From NCBI GenBank assembly GCA_016744595.1, contig JADGEB010000011.1:1-64000 (forward strand): DNA of 64,000 nt, read 5' to 3'. The position numbers were made by a program, and so were the translations under genes. The notes beneath the pieces are model-generated. The model worked only from the letters and a program-made list of their open reading frames with translations. It was not told the origin of the DNA and did not search any database. Positions 42,190 to 50,437 of this stretch are shown here, piece by piece (within the stretch, counting starts at the first letter, position 1; every line of letters begins with the position of its first letter). The DNA is from Desulfuromusa sp. Its GTDB lineage: Bacteria; Desulfobacterota; Desulfuromonadia; Desulfuromonadales; Geopsychrobacteraceae.

Positions 42190-43107
42190 ATGAATCAAGA
42201 GAAACTACAACAACAAATCAAACAATTAGCCGCTGAAAAAGATGCACTCCTGATTGCACACAATTATGAACGGGATGAAGTTCAGGAAGTCGCTGATATT
42301 ACTGGCGATTCACTGGCTTTGTCTATAGAAGCAGAAAAAACTGAAAAAAAAGTTATTGTTTTCTGTGGAGTTCATTTTATGGCAGAAAGTGCGGCAATTC
42401 TTGCTCCAGAAAAAATTGTTCTGTTGCCACGCGCCGATGCCGGTTGTCCGATGGCCGACATGGTCACCGCTGAAGGGTTACGAAAACTGAAACAGCAGCA
42501 TCCAGACGCTACAGTTGTGAGCTATGTCAATACAAGTGCGGCAGTGAAAGCCGAAAGCGACATCTGCTGTACCAGCTCAAATGCGGTTAGTGTTGCTCGC
42601 TCCATCGATGCGAAAAAACTATTGTTAGTCCCCGATCGGAATCTGGGACACTATATTGCCAAGCATGTTCCAGAAAAAGAATGTATTCTCTGGGAAGGCT
42701 ATTGTGCGACCCATGATCAGCTGAAAGTCGAAGAAGTTCAACAAGCAAAAGCAGACCATCCCGATGCTCTATTCATGGTTCACCCAGAATGTCGGCCCGA
42801 TGTTCTGGAATTGGCTGACCATATCTGCTCAACCAGTGGTATGTACGAATTTGCCACAAAAAATTCAGCGAAAAAATTTATTGTCGGCACTGAAAATGGG
42901 ATACTCTGGCGGCTCCGCAAAGAAAATCCAGACAAGCAGTTTGTCATGCCAAATCGGGAAATGATCTGTCCGACGATGAAAATTACCAGTCTTGAGGATG
43001 TGTTACGCTGTCTGGAGACAATGGAACCACGGATTACCGTTGCTGAAGAGGTTCGGATTAAAGCCAAACAGGCTCTGGATAAAATGTTGGCGATCCCAAG
43101 GGATTAA
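42190..43107 (+). CDS. nadA: Quinolinate synthase NadA
   Basis: A 305-residue 4Fe-4S enzyme that condenses iminoaspartate and dihydroxyacetone phosphate to quinolinate in NAD synthesis. Recognisable blocks are [67 protein letters not shown] and the late [17 protein letters not shown] followed by CPTMK. Cysteines in DAGCPM, HPEC and CPTMK are the candidate cluster ligands. Length is normal. It is divergent from tatBC and no nadB/nadC is in the window. Confidence 0.95.
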   Translation: MNQEKLQQQIKQLAAEKDALLIAHNYERDEVQEVADITGDSLALSIEAEKTEKKVIVFCGVHFMAESAAILAPEKIVLLPRADAGCPMADMVTAEGLRKLKQQHPDATVVSYVNTSAAVKAESDICCTSSNAVSVARSIDAKKLLLVPDRNLGHYIAKHVPEKECILWEGYCATHDQLKVEEVQQAKADHPDALFMVHPECRPDVLELADHICSTSGMYEFATKNSAKKFIVGTENGILWRLRKENPDKQFVMPNREMICPTMKITSLEDVLRCLETMEPRITVAEEVRIKAKQALDKMLAIPRD

Positions 43108-43153
43108 TTGCTGAAAGGGGGCACTGTTCAGATTAAAAGGGACAGTGCCATCA

Positions 43154-43522
43154 CTATTGTACCGTTGGGGATGGTTTATCTTTTGCTACAGATTCAGGAA
43201 AGCTCTGAGTAATCTTCGCCATCGCTGTTTTGACTTCTGCCTTCATTTTAGCAATACCGGCATCACTGAGCTGTAGGGTTTCTTCATTCAGGCGTAACAC
43301 CAGTTCCTCTTTTTCAAGTTGCCTGAGGGCTTTCAATAAAGCAAACTTGATTTTTTTTACTTCCGTTGTGTCACCAACCATCTCAACAAAACGACTTGCC
43401 AGATCAATATTCTTATCGTTGATCAGTTCTTTTTGAGGAAACGGGATATTTGCTTCCTTGACATATTTACTTAAAAAAAGAAAAACAACCATTTTCCATA
43501 AACTTTGATTAAACGGAGCCAC
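43154..43522 (-). CDS. Hypothetical small helical protein
   Basis: A 122-residue soluble, mostly helical protein not assigned to a family. It includes PFPQKELINDKNIDLASRFV and KFALLKALRQLEKEELVLRL, then a C-terminal helix KAEVKTAMAKITQ. GTG is the start, with GAAAGGGA 6 bases upstream. The middle part (LLKALRQLEKEELVLRLNEE) reads like a winged-helix recognition stretch, but that is too weak to call a regulator. It lies downstream of, and on the same strand as, the PnuC-like gene. Confidence 0.6.
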   Translation of the reverse strand: MAPFNQSLWKMVVFLFLSKYVKEANIPFPQKELINDKNIDLASRFVEMVGDTTEVKKIKFALLKALRQLEKEELVLRLNEETLQLSDAGIAKMKAEVKTAMAKITQSFPESVAKDKPSPTVQ

Positions 43523-43587
43523 AAAATTTCCCTTTCACATTGACTTTATCACCACTTATTTCCTATCCAAATGATGACTTTGACAAA

Positions 43588-44163
43588 TTATTTGTTGGTT
43601 TTGATTGCGATAATGAAACCATAGACGACAAAACACAGCGATAGCAATTGTTGAATTGAAAGTATCGGTTTTTCCTGTATCAACATTAGAACCGCCATGC
43701 TTCCATTCATCAGCATAAAAAACAGCCATCCCACAGGCAGGTTCTTTGCCAATAAGTAGCTACCCAGCAAAAATCCAATCATAACACCAATCTCCAGTAA
43801 TTGCGTCACTGTATTGATGCCACCATGCCCGTAAAGACTATAGCCCACACCAAGAACCAGAGAGAGATAGGTCGCCGACATTGCGATAATGTCCATAGTC
43901 CTTGAGGAGACCTCAGCCCGTGTATAGACATTATAAAGACCAAAAATCATTGAGGGAACCCCACCAACTTCAATAGAAGCAGCGATCCAGTTCTGCTTTG
44001 AGATTAAGATAATCACCCAGGCCGGAACACCAAGAATGTAGATTAACCATCCCGCAATCTTGAACAACCTTTTCGATCTTTGTGGCCGACCTTCTGCTAA
44101 AGCAAGTAGGATTTTATTGCTGAGATAAAAACCTCCACCCCAGATCTGAAGAAATAATGTCAT
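43588..44163 (-). CDS. PnuC-like membrane protein (possible nicotinamide-type vitamin transporter)
   Basis: A 191-residue protein with about six to seven hydrophobic helices. The C-terminal half (LEIGVMIGFLLGSYLLAKNL, GWLFFMLMNGSMAVLM) resembles the PnuC/SWEET-like vitamin transporters, in which an E..G..LL-K..-GW-N pattern lines the substrate path. The N-terminal half (LYNVYTRAEVSSRTMDIIAM) is less typical. It could transport nicotinamide riboside or a similar compound, but the assignment is tentative. nadA lies nearby on the other strand. Confidence 0.5.
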   Translation of the reverse strand: MTLFLQIWGGGFYLSNKILLALAEGRPQRSKRLFKIAGWLIYILGVPAWVIILISKQNWIAASIEVGGVPSMIFGLYNVYTRAEVSSRTMDIIAMSATYLSLVLGVGYSLYGHGGINTVTQLLEIGVMIGFLLGSYLLAKNLPVGWLFFMLMNGSMAVLMLIQEKPILSIQQLLSLCFVVYGFIIAIKTNK

Positions 44164-44238
44164 AAAAAGTCTCTATAAGGAAACGTAATAACCAGAGTTC
44201 AGACGCAGAAATATCAACTTGCCTGCTGCATATGATTA

Positions 44239-44781
44239 CTATAAGTAACGGTTATAATTGTTAATTTTAGCTTTCAATCGCTCTGCTAAAAATGGACTTG
44301 CTTGACCCAGTTGCTCAAGGATAAAGCGAGCTTCATTTTGATAATTGGCTATCTTCTTTTTATCCCAGTGGACGGGTGGAGGCTGTAAGTTGGTGATTCG
44401 ATCACACAGTTTTACCATCCACACTTCTCTGGATTGATTTCTTATCCGATTGATACTGTCTTGCATTTGCTCTGCTTTGGACGCAAGTTCTTTATTCTTT
44501 GTCAGCGACAAAACCCCGTTCGCAATCTCCAATCCAAATATTTTTTTTAATTCTTCATATGTGGTTGGAGTATCCTCAATCGCATCATGTAGCAACGCAC
44601 ATACAATAAGGACATCAGGGTTGTTTATATTCTCGTTGGAGATCGCTGCCGCAGCCTCCATAGCAACAAGTCCGATATGATTTATATAAGGGATCTCACT
44701 CCCGGGGATTTTTTGTCCGTTATGAATGTTCGAGGCAAAATTCCAGGCTTTTAAATAATGATCTTGATTCCAGTTAGTCAC
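44239..44781 (-). CDS. HD-domain protein, small alarmone hydrolase (MESH1/SAH)-like
   Basis: A 180-residue cytosolic protein with the RelA/SpoT-type HD signature: YINHIGLVAMEAAAAI, CALLHDAIEDTPTTYEEL, FGLEIANGVLSLTKNK and VWMVKLCDRITNLQPPP. These give the metal-binding His, HD and late Asp of Mn-dependent (p)ppGpp 3'-pyrophosphohydrolases. There is no synthetase domain. Hydrolysis of (p)ppGpp, or NADPH phosphatase activity as in MESH1, is plausible. GTG 44781, 6 bases after AAAGGA, is preferred to a TTG five codons earlier. It is followed by the PnuC-like gene and preceded by the FMN reductase. Confidence 0.82.
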   Translation of the reverse strand: MTNWNQDHYLKAWNFASNIHNGQKIPGSEIPYINHIGLVAMEAAAAISNENINNPDVLIVCALLHDAIEDTPTTYEELKKIFGLEIANGVLSLTKNKELASKAEQMQDSINRIRNQSREVWMVKLCDRITNLQPPPVHWDKKKIANYQNEARFILEQLGQASPFLAERLKAKINNYNRYL

Positions 44782-44806
44782 GGTGCTTCCTTTCAAGCTT
44801 TACGCA

Positions 44807-45427
44807 TTACTTAACTTCTATAGCTAATTCTTTGCCATACATTTCAGCAGCATGGATTATTTCTGGTCGCTCGGCAACTTTACCTTTTTCAAAAACACCT
44901 AAAACGGGAAATTTCCTCATGATTTCATAGCCTAATGCCTCAAATGGCAGCTGCATTGCTTCCAGAGTGAATCCCATGTCTTTCTTGTCTAATTGTTCGC
45001 ATATGGCTGCGACCACCACTTTTCGGCTTTGATTTGCAAGCCTACTGCTCCAATGTCCTGGCCGAGGTTCAGCAAAATCATAAAAACAATAGAGTCTGTC
45101 AATAAAGCCTTTCATCCACGCTGTGAGGTTGTAATTGTGGACAGGGGAAACGGCAAAAAGTCCACGAGATTCGATAATCTTTTTGTAGATATCAGCCATA
45201 TCGTCATTAAAGCGGGAACATCCGCCCGTTTGACGACAAAGTTCACATCCAACACAAGGGCTAATTTGACAATCTCGCAATTGAATTTCTTCTGTTTCTA
45301 GCCCGATATTTTTAACCCCGGCCAAAAAATGTTTGATAAGAAGGTCAGAATTTCCACCCTTTCGAGGACTGGCACCAATAGCCAGAACTTTAGGTTTAAT
45401 CTGCTCCACTTTTATTTCAAATGCCAT
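44807..45427 (-). CDS. NADPH-dependent FMN reductase / flavodoxin-fold protein
   Basis: A 206-residue protein with the flavin-binding loop IGASPRKGGNSDLLIKHFL and an iron-sulfur flavoprotein-like cluster C-x2-C-x6-C (PCVGCELCRQTGGCSRFNDD). The reductase fold continues SPVHNYNLTAWMKGFIDRLY. Members reduce FMN, quinones or other compounds with NAD(P)H. The cysteine pattern resembles the 4Fe-4S site of the Isf family, so it may be an iron-sulfur flavoprotein. A strong AGGAG precedes the ATG. An HxlR-type palindrome lies upstream at 45464-45489. Confidence 0.82.
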   Translation of the reverse strand: MAFEIKVEQIKPKVLAIGASPRKGGNSDLLIKHFLAGVKNIGLETEEIQLRDCQISPCVGCELCRQTGGCSRFNDDMADIYKKIIESRGLFAVSPVHNYNLTAWMKGFIDRLYCFYDFAEPRPGHWSSRLANQSRKVVVAAICEQLDKKDMGFTLEAMQLPFEALGYEIMRKFPVLGVFEKGKVAERPEIIHAAEMYGKELAIEVK

Positions 45428-45463
45428 AGCTACTCCTGGTTGTTTTCTTTAGCTATAGTGAAC

Positions 45464-45489
45464 GTTACTATTTAAGTGACCACGTCACT
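45464..45489. promoter_or_regulatory. Operator-like inverted repeats upstream of the FMN reductase gene
   Basis: GTTACT-atttA-AGTGAC (45464-45480, one mismatch between arms) overlaps AGTGAC-cac-GTCACT (45475-45489, perfect 6-bp arms), about 40-60 bases upstream of the FMN reductase start. HxlR/MarR-type operators often have the form GTnACT-N-AGTnAC. Sequence similarity is by eye only. Confidence 0.4.
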
Positions 45490-45537
45490 CGACACTCTGC
45501 AGGGAAAATTATTCGACAGACAAGAAGAGGGTTGGCC

Positions 45538-46008
45538 TTATATTGCAGCATTATCAGACAGTTTCACGGCGATCATATGACCCGTAGCGTAGACTTCACC
45601 GCTGGAACTCAGAGATAAATCAATAGTGACTTTGCGTGGTTTAACTTCAATGATCTCACCCCTAATTTCTAGTTCGACATCTATTGGAGTTGGTCGCAGA
45701 AAATCTACTTTAAGTGAGGCTGTTACAAATCTCAGATGTGGCTCAATACCCATTTCACGACCTTCTGCTTTAAATGCCGCGGCTGCAGCAGAAGCCGTCC
45801 CATGACAATCAAGCAATGACGCAACCAGACCGCCATAGGCCTTGCCTGGCATACCCCCGGTATGGAAGCTTTCAGGAGTAAAACGTGCAACGGTGGTATT
45901 GCCATCCCAATAGCTTTTTAAATGATAACCATGCTCGTTGTTCTTGCCACACCCGTAACAATGACTAAAATCATCTGGGTAATAATCCTGAAAAGCTTGA
46001 TCAACCAT
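45538..46008 (-). CDS. PaaI-like hotdog-fold thioesterase
   Basis: A 156-residue protein with CYGCGKNNEHGYHLKSYW, then GKAYGGLVASLLDCHGTASA and SLKVDFLRPTPIDVELEIRG, a hotdog-fold layout of the PaaI/4HBT group. The CYGCG-N-xGL motif near the start marks a subfamily common in proteobacteria. It hydrolyses acyl-CoA thioesters; the acyl group is unknown. It stands alone, downstream of RidA on the same strand. Confidence 0.85.
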   Translation of the reverse strand: MVDQAFQDYYPDDFSHCYGCGKNNEHGYHLKSYWDGNTTVARFTPESFHTGGMPGKAYGGLVASLLDCHGTASAAAAAFKAEGREMGIEPHLRFVTASLKVDFLRPTPIDVELEIRGEIIEVKPRKVTIDLSLSSSGEVYATGHMIAVKLSDNAAI

Positions 46009-46198
46009 ACAACTTTCTTTCTCTTTGTCTAAAGGATCAAAATTAGGCTATTGGTATAAATTCTGTTCTTGCTCTTTCCACGTTGCCATATCATCAGCAG
46101 GCTAGTAAGTAACTAGTGCTGTAAATCGGGCCTGATTGAAATCGGCTTTACCACAGTATTCCACTGCAACTTTTTAATTGATTAACTTGTTTAGCATC
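46009..46198. other. Intergenic region, no clear feature
   Basis: 190 bases between the hotdog thioesterase and ridA, on the minus strand upstream of the thioesterase. I see no reading frame, hairpin or recognisable promoter that stands out. Confidence 0.3.
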
Positions 46199-46579
46199 TT
46201 ATGATTGCAGTTCGACGACACATTCTATTTCGATTAACGCATCTAATGGGTTTTGTTTGACGGAAATGGTTGTACGGCTTGGTTTATGGCCTTGGAACAT
46301 TTCTTCGTAGACTCTATTCATACCTTGAAAATCATCCATTTCTTTCAGGTAAACGGTAGTTTTAGCAATGTTTTTTAGGGTCAAGTTTTCGTTTGCCAAA
46401 ACGATGGATAAATTTTCCAAGACTCTTTGGGTCTGCTCTTCAATGTTCGTTCCGACCAGTTTCATAGTCTCTGGATCAAGAGGGGTTTGGCCTGAGCAGA
46501 ACATTATATTTCCAACTTTCATTGCGTGGCAATATGGGCCAATGGCATTTGGAGCATTAGGTACATTGACAGTTTCCAT
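46199..46579 (-). CDS. ridA: RidA/YjgF-family enamine/imine deaminase
   Basis: A 126-residue cytosolic protein with AIGPYCHAMKVGNIMFCSGQ, QTQRVLENLSIVLANENLTL, and the conserved IAKTTVYLKEMDDFQGMNRV and PSRTTISVKQNP. These are the RidA motifs, including the arginine in PSRTT that binds the substrate carboxylate. It hydrolyses reactive enamines/imines such as 2-aminoacrylate released by PLP enzymes like the window's threonine dehydratase. Length is normal for the family. An ATG follows AAGGAA. Confidence 0.92.
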   Translation of the reverse strand: METVNVPNAPNAIGPYCHAMKVGNIMFCSGQTPLDPETMKLVGTNIEEQTQRVLENLSIVLANENLTLKNIAKTTVYLKEMDDFQGMNRVYEEMFQGHKPSRTTISVKQNPLDALIEIECVVELQS

Positions 46580-46605
46580 GTGATCTTAAGTTCCTTTTTA
46601 TGTTT

Positions 46606-46760
46606 TTAAAAACTAGAGCTGGAAAGACGTAAAAACTCATCTTCTTCAGGAGTAGTCACTCGATCCAATATCTTGCTTCTATGGGGATAGCGGCCAAATT
46701 TCTCAATTATTGCTTTGTTTTTTCATACTCTATTGTTGATTCAATGCCTACTTTGAGAAT
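46606..46760 (-). pseudogene. 3' remnant of a DUF924-family gene, frameshifted
   Basis: The minus strand reads AIIEKFGRYPHRSKILDRVT followed by TPEEDEFLRLSSSSF and a TAA at 46608-46606. The block FGR-PHR-ILxR-TPEE-xFL is the C-terminal signature of DUF924 proteins. Just upstream the frame is closed by TGA, but a shifted frame gives ESTIEYEKT, which would continue the same domain, so a frameshift broke it. The remaining roughly 130 codons of a normal gene are absent. Confidence 0.6.
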
Positions 46761-47184
46761 AGAGACATTGCTAATGAATGACTTCTTAATGATAACCAAC
46801 GGTGACGCACTGGATTGTGAACCACCGAACTGTTCAGCTTAAAAAGAAAACAAATTTTTCGTTCGATATCAGTATTAGACTAAAAACGATTTTCTTAGTT
46901 CCTGCCTATCTCAAGATTGACGGAATCTATCCTGCATATTATTCTTATGATCAGGATACGGGCTACCATTAAATTGTTTTGCAAGAGCCAATCAATAAGT
47001 GGATTTGTTTTCTGTCGGGCGGTATCGGCAGAACCTCGTCAATGACGAACCCTGCTACGGTACATCCAAAACAATGACAGAACAACGGTAAAAGAGGAAA
47101 GATTTGTTTGTCTTAAAGAAGTGAACTGACTGCCGTCCCTATTCCTATTTTTATTCCTTCTACTGATTATTGGAGACTTTATTT
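46761..47184. other. Degraded intergenic region
   Basis: About 420 bases with no open frame I can support on either strand. It probably derives from the same decayed locus as the DUF924 fragment. The only clear signal is a weak TTGGAGA ribosome-binding site for the gene starting at 47185. Confidence 0.4.
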
Positions 47185-47649
47185 ATGCGTCGTAGCGATA
47201 AAGCAGTGACAGAACAAGCTGCAATTGAAAAAATTTTCCGTGCCGGAAAAACCTGCCAACTGGCTTTTTCTGCAGAGCCAATTCCTTATCTTGTGACCTT
47301 GAATTATGGCTATCATGATGGAAATCTCTATTTTCATGCAGCGACGGAAGGACGTAAAATTGATCTGATCAAAAAAAATGCTCAAGCGGCGTTTACCGTA
47401 GCTCTTGATCTGGGCTTGATTAAAGGTGAAAACGCTTGTAGTTGGAGTGTGCGGTTTCAGTCGGTGGTTGGTCATGGTCAGATATCTCTACTGGAAAATC
47501 CGGAAGAAAAGCGGAAGGGACTTGACCTGTTCATGGCGCAATACAGTGACGCTGAATTTAGTTATCCGGATAAAATGATTCAGGCGACGGCAGTGTTTAA
47601 GCTGGTGATCAGCGAGATGACGGTGAAGCAATCAAGAGTTGATGAATGA
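47185..47649 (+). CDS. Pyridoxamine 5'-phosphate oxidase (FMN-binding split barrel) family protein
   Basis: A 154-residue protein, MRRSDKAVTEQAAIEKIFR, then AGKTCQLAFSAEPIPYLVT, LNYGYHDGNLYFHAATEGRK and ENACSWSVRFQSVVGHGQIS. This is the split-barrel family that binds FMN, haem or F420; proteins starting MRRxDrev belong to a common pyridoxamine-oxidase-like group. Function unknown. ATG 47185 with TTGGAG 9 bases upstream replaces an upstream TTG. The stop overlaps the next gene by 4 bases. Confidence 0.82.
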   Translation: MRRSDKAVTEQAAIEKIFRAGKTCQLAFSAEPIPYLVTLNYGYHDGNLYFHAATEGRKIDLIKKNAQAAFTVALDLGLIKGENACSWSVRFQSVVGHGQISLLENPEEKRKGLDLFMAQYSDAEFSYPDKMIQATAVFKLVISEMTVKQSRVDE

Positions 47650-48668
47650 CCAAAAAGCCCTCTAACAGCTATTCTACTCGATTGAAGAAAACTATTATTG
47701 AACTATTTCTCGATGCCGTGCGCACCAGTGGAGAATTGTTCAAGATTATTATACCGATCAGTATTGCGACTCGATTTCTTCAGCAGTGGGGGATGGTTGA
47801 TCAGCTTGGGTTGCTACTTGGGCCGGTGATGGAGCTTGTTGGGCTTCCCGGTCAACTTGGATTGGTCTGGGCGACGGCGATGGTGACCAGTATTTATGGT
47901 GGGATGGTGGTGTTTGCTTCTGTTGCCCCCGGATTGGATCTGACCGTTGCACAAGTAACGGTGCTTGGTAGCATGATTCTCATCGCTCATGGTTTGCCGG
48001 TTGAGTTACGGATTGCCCAGAAAGCAGGCACTCGATTTCGGGCGATGGCTTTCATCCGGATTGGTGGAGCTTTGCTGTTTGGTTGGCTTCTCCATATCAG
48101 TTATCAGTTCAGTGGTACCTTGCAACAGGCAAATCACGCTCTATGGAACCCCGCAAAAGTGGAACCTACTTGGAGCGCCTGGATGTTTGCAGAAGTGCGA
48201 ACCATGTTGACTATTTTTCTGATTATTCTGGGTTTGATGACATTCTTGCGGGTTTTGAAAACGTTGGGAATCAGCGATCTGATGACGCGTCTTCTGGAAC
48301 CCGTCTTAGCGCTGCTCGGGATGGGACGCGAAGCGGCTCCAATCACCATTATCGGCATGACCCTTGGTCTTAGCTATGGGGGTGGGTTGATCATCCGGGA
48401 AGCGCAATCTGGCCGGTTGAGTCAGCGGGATATTTTTTCTTCGGTCGCGCTGATGGGGCTTTGCCACAGTATTTTTGAAGATACCTTACTGTTGATGGTT
48501 CTCGGTGCTCATGTTTCTGGGATCTTCTGGGGGCGTTTGTTGTTTTCATTGCTGGTGGTATTTTTATTGGCTCGACTGATCAGGGCTTTGCCCCAATCAT
48601 TTTTTGATCGCTACCTGGTGCGCCGCATGAAGGGTGATCCTTCTGATGCTGAGGTGAACTGTTGTTGA
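47646..48668 (+). CDS. Nucleoside-recognition (Gate) domain membrane protein
   Basis: A 340-residue protein with about eight to nine hydrophobic helices. Two Gate-type repeats are visible: LFKIIIPISIATRFLQQWGM ... GPVMELVGLPG, and FLRVLKTLGISDLMTRLLEP ... LLGMGREAAPITIIG. This is the nucleoside-recognition family, also found in sporulation proteins SpoVE-adjacent SpmA/B and in FeoB. The transported or sensed molecule is unknown. It overlaps its neighbours on both sides (4 and 7 bases), so the operon is tightly coupled. Confidence 0.8.
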   Translation: MTKKPSNSYSTRLKKTIIELFLDAVRTSGELFKIIIPISIATRFLQQWGMVDQLGLLLGPVMELVGLPGQLGLVWATAMVTSIYGGMVVFASVAPGLDLTVAQVTVLGSMILIAHGLPVELRIAQKAGTRFRAMAFIRIGGALLFGWLLHISYQFSGTLQQANHALWNPAKVEPTWSAWMFAEVRTMLTIFLIILGLMTFLRVLKTLGISDLMTRLLEPVLALLGMGREAAPITIIGMTLGLSYGGGLIIREAQSGRLSQRDIFSSVALMGLCHSIFEDTLLLMVLGAHVSGIFWGRLLFSLLVVFLLARLIRALPQSFFDRYLVRRMKGDPSDAEVNCC

Positions 48669-49165
48669 TCTCTATCATTGTCGCTATGGCGAAAAATCGA
48701 GTGATTGGTAAAAATGGTCAGCTCCCTTGGGAACTCTCAAGTGATTTGCTACGATTCAAGCAATTAACCATGGGGCATACTCTGCTGATGGGGCGACGTA
48801 CTTTTGAATCGATCGGGCAGCCGTTGCCGGGGCGACGGACAATTGTTCTGAGCCGAGACCCTGAATATTCGGCTGCGGGTTGTGACGTGTCTTCTGATAT
48901 TAAATTGGGGCTTCTGCTTGCCGATTCTGCTACGGATCTGTTTATCTGTGGCGGTGCTGAAATATACCGTCAGGCCTTTTCTTTGGTCGAACGTATTTAT
49001 CTAACAGAGTTGGAGGATGAAATAGAAGGGGATGTTTTTTTCCCCGAATTATCGCTACGGGAATTTCAGCTTATCCATACAGAGCAATGTAAAGACACGA
49101 TAAATTATCGATTTTCTATCCTTCAGCGAGAATTGTCAGTTGAGTCAAATTATGAAGAAATATGA
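48662..49165 (+). CDS. folA: Dihydrofolate reductase
   Basis: A 167-residue enzyme that reduces dihydrofolate with NADPH. Motifs are LISIIVAMAKNRVIGKNGQL, PWELSSDLLRFKQLTMGHTL, LMGRRTFESIGQPLPGRRTI and LFICGGAEIYRQAF. The start is TTG at 48662 (or the next TTG codon), overlapping the previous stop; GAGGTG lies about 6 bases upstream. No ATG fits, because the first in-frame Met is within the conserved N-terminal strand. Its 3' end overlaps the YhiN gene by 14 bases. Confidence 0.93.
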   Translation: MLISIIVAMAKNRVIGKNGQLPWELSSDLLRFKQLTMGHTLLMGRRTFESIGQPLPGRRTIVLSRDPEYSAAGCDVSSDIKLGLLLADSATDLFICGGAEIYRQAFSLVERIYLTELEDEIEGDVFFPELSLREFQLIHTEQCKDTINYRFSILQRELSVESNYEEI

Positions 49166-50393
49166 TGTCATTGTTATTGGTGGAGGCCCAGCGGGGATCT
49201 TTGCCGCAGGTTTTGCTGCACAACAAGGCGCCTCTGTTCTGTTGCTGGAAAAAAATCGGCGTTGCGGGGCTAAACTTCTCATTACTGGTAAAGGCCGTTG
49301 TAACGTCACTAACTCTGAAGAAGATCCGCGCCGGTTCAGTGAAGTTTTTGGCCGTAATGGCAAGGCTCTACTGACCGCACTTTATGCTTTTGGTGTGCCC
49401 GATACGGTCAGTTTTTTTGAGCAGCGTGGTTTGCCGCTAAAGATTGAACGAGGGGGGCGAGTTTTTCCAGAAAAAGGGAAAGCCAGCGATGTGCAGAAGG
49501 TTCTTGATCATTTCATCAAGGAATCTGGAGTTGAATTGCTGACTGCATGCACGGTGCGAAAGCTGCGCACTGAAGAGGGATGCATGTCTTCAGTGGAAAC
49601 CTCTGTTGGTGAGTTTTCAGCAGATCAATTTATTATTGCGACAGGGGGGTTATCTTATCCTGAAACCGGCTGTACTGGAGATGGCTATCGCTGGGCTGAG
49701 CAGACAGCCCACTCTCTTTTTTCTCCAGAACCAGCTTTAATTCCGGTTCTGTTAGCTGAGGACTGGACTCGTGAGCTCAGTGATTTTAACCTGAAAAATG
49801 TTCATATTACCGTTCAGCAAGCAGGAAAAAGTATAACTGATCGGTTTGGTGAGGCTTTCTTCACCCACGGCGGCATTGGTGGACCGATTATTCTCGATAT
49901 GAGTGCGGAGATTCGTGACGCATTAAAGCGGGGAGCCGTAGAGCTGATTCTCGATCTGAAACCGGCAGTAGCTGTTGAGCTATTTGACAAACGCTTACAG
50001 CGCGAACTGGCCACTTACAGCAATAAAGCCTTTCGTAAGTCTTTGGCGAATCTATTACCGAAAGATATGATTCCATTATTTATCCGCTTATCTGAAATCG
50101 ATCCCGATAAAAAATGTCACTCGATTACTAAAGCGGAACGAACCAAGCTGTTATTACAGTTTAAAAAAATGGAGCTGAGGGTCTCTGGGGTTGAGGGTTT
50201 TAAAAAAGCAATTGTAACTTCAGGGGGCGTTTCTCTGAAAGATATTGATATGCGAACGATGCGTTCAAAGAAAGTTTCAAACCTCTATTTCGCGGGTGAA
50301 ATGCTCGATCTTGACGGGCCGACCGGGGGATATAACTTGCAGGTTTGTTGGTCGACAGGTTACTTGGCAGGAATGAGCGCTGCTGCAAGGTAG
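49152..50393 (+). CDS. YhiN/HI0933-family flavoprotein (FAD-dependent oxidoreductase)
   Basis: A 413-residue protein with Rossmann motif KYDVIVIGGGPAGIFAAGFA, then RCGAKLLITGKGRCNVTNSE, the family's signature, and FIATGGLSYPETGCTGDGYR. The C-terminal FAD contact is SNLYFAGEMLDLDGPTGGYN. The HI0933-like (BaiN-type) family binds FAD; the physiological substrate is uncertain, and some members are reported as 3-dehydro-bile acid reductases. ATG 49152 is chosen inside the folA 3' end. Last gene of the four-gene run. Confidence 0.9.
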   Translation: MKKYDVIVIGGGPAGIFAAGFAAQQGASVLLLEKNRRCGAKLLITGKGRCNVTNSEEDPRRFSEVFGRNGKALLTALYAFGVPDTVSFFEQRGLPLKIERGGRVFPEKGKASDVQKVLDHFIKESGVELLTACTVRKLRTEEGCMSSVETSVGEFSADQFIIATGGLSYPETGCTGDGYRWAEQTAHSLFSPEPALIPVLLAEDWTRELSDFNLKNVHITVQQAGKSITDRFGEAFFTHGGIGGPIILDMSAEIRDALKRGAVELILDLKPAVAVELFDKRLQRELATYSNKAFRKSLANLLPKDMIPLFIRLSEIDPDKKCHSITKAERTKLLLQFKKMELRVSGVEGFKKAIVTSGGVSLKDIDMRTMRSKKVSNLYFAGEMLDLDGPTGGYNLQVCWSTGYLAGMSAAAR

Positions 50394-50437
50394 GAACTTT
50401 ATCTATTCCAGAGCTTCCAGACGACCGAATTGGGTGG

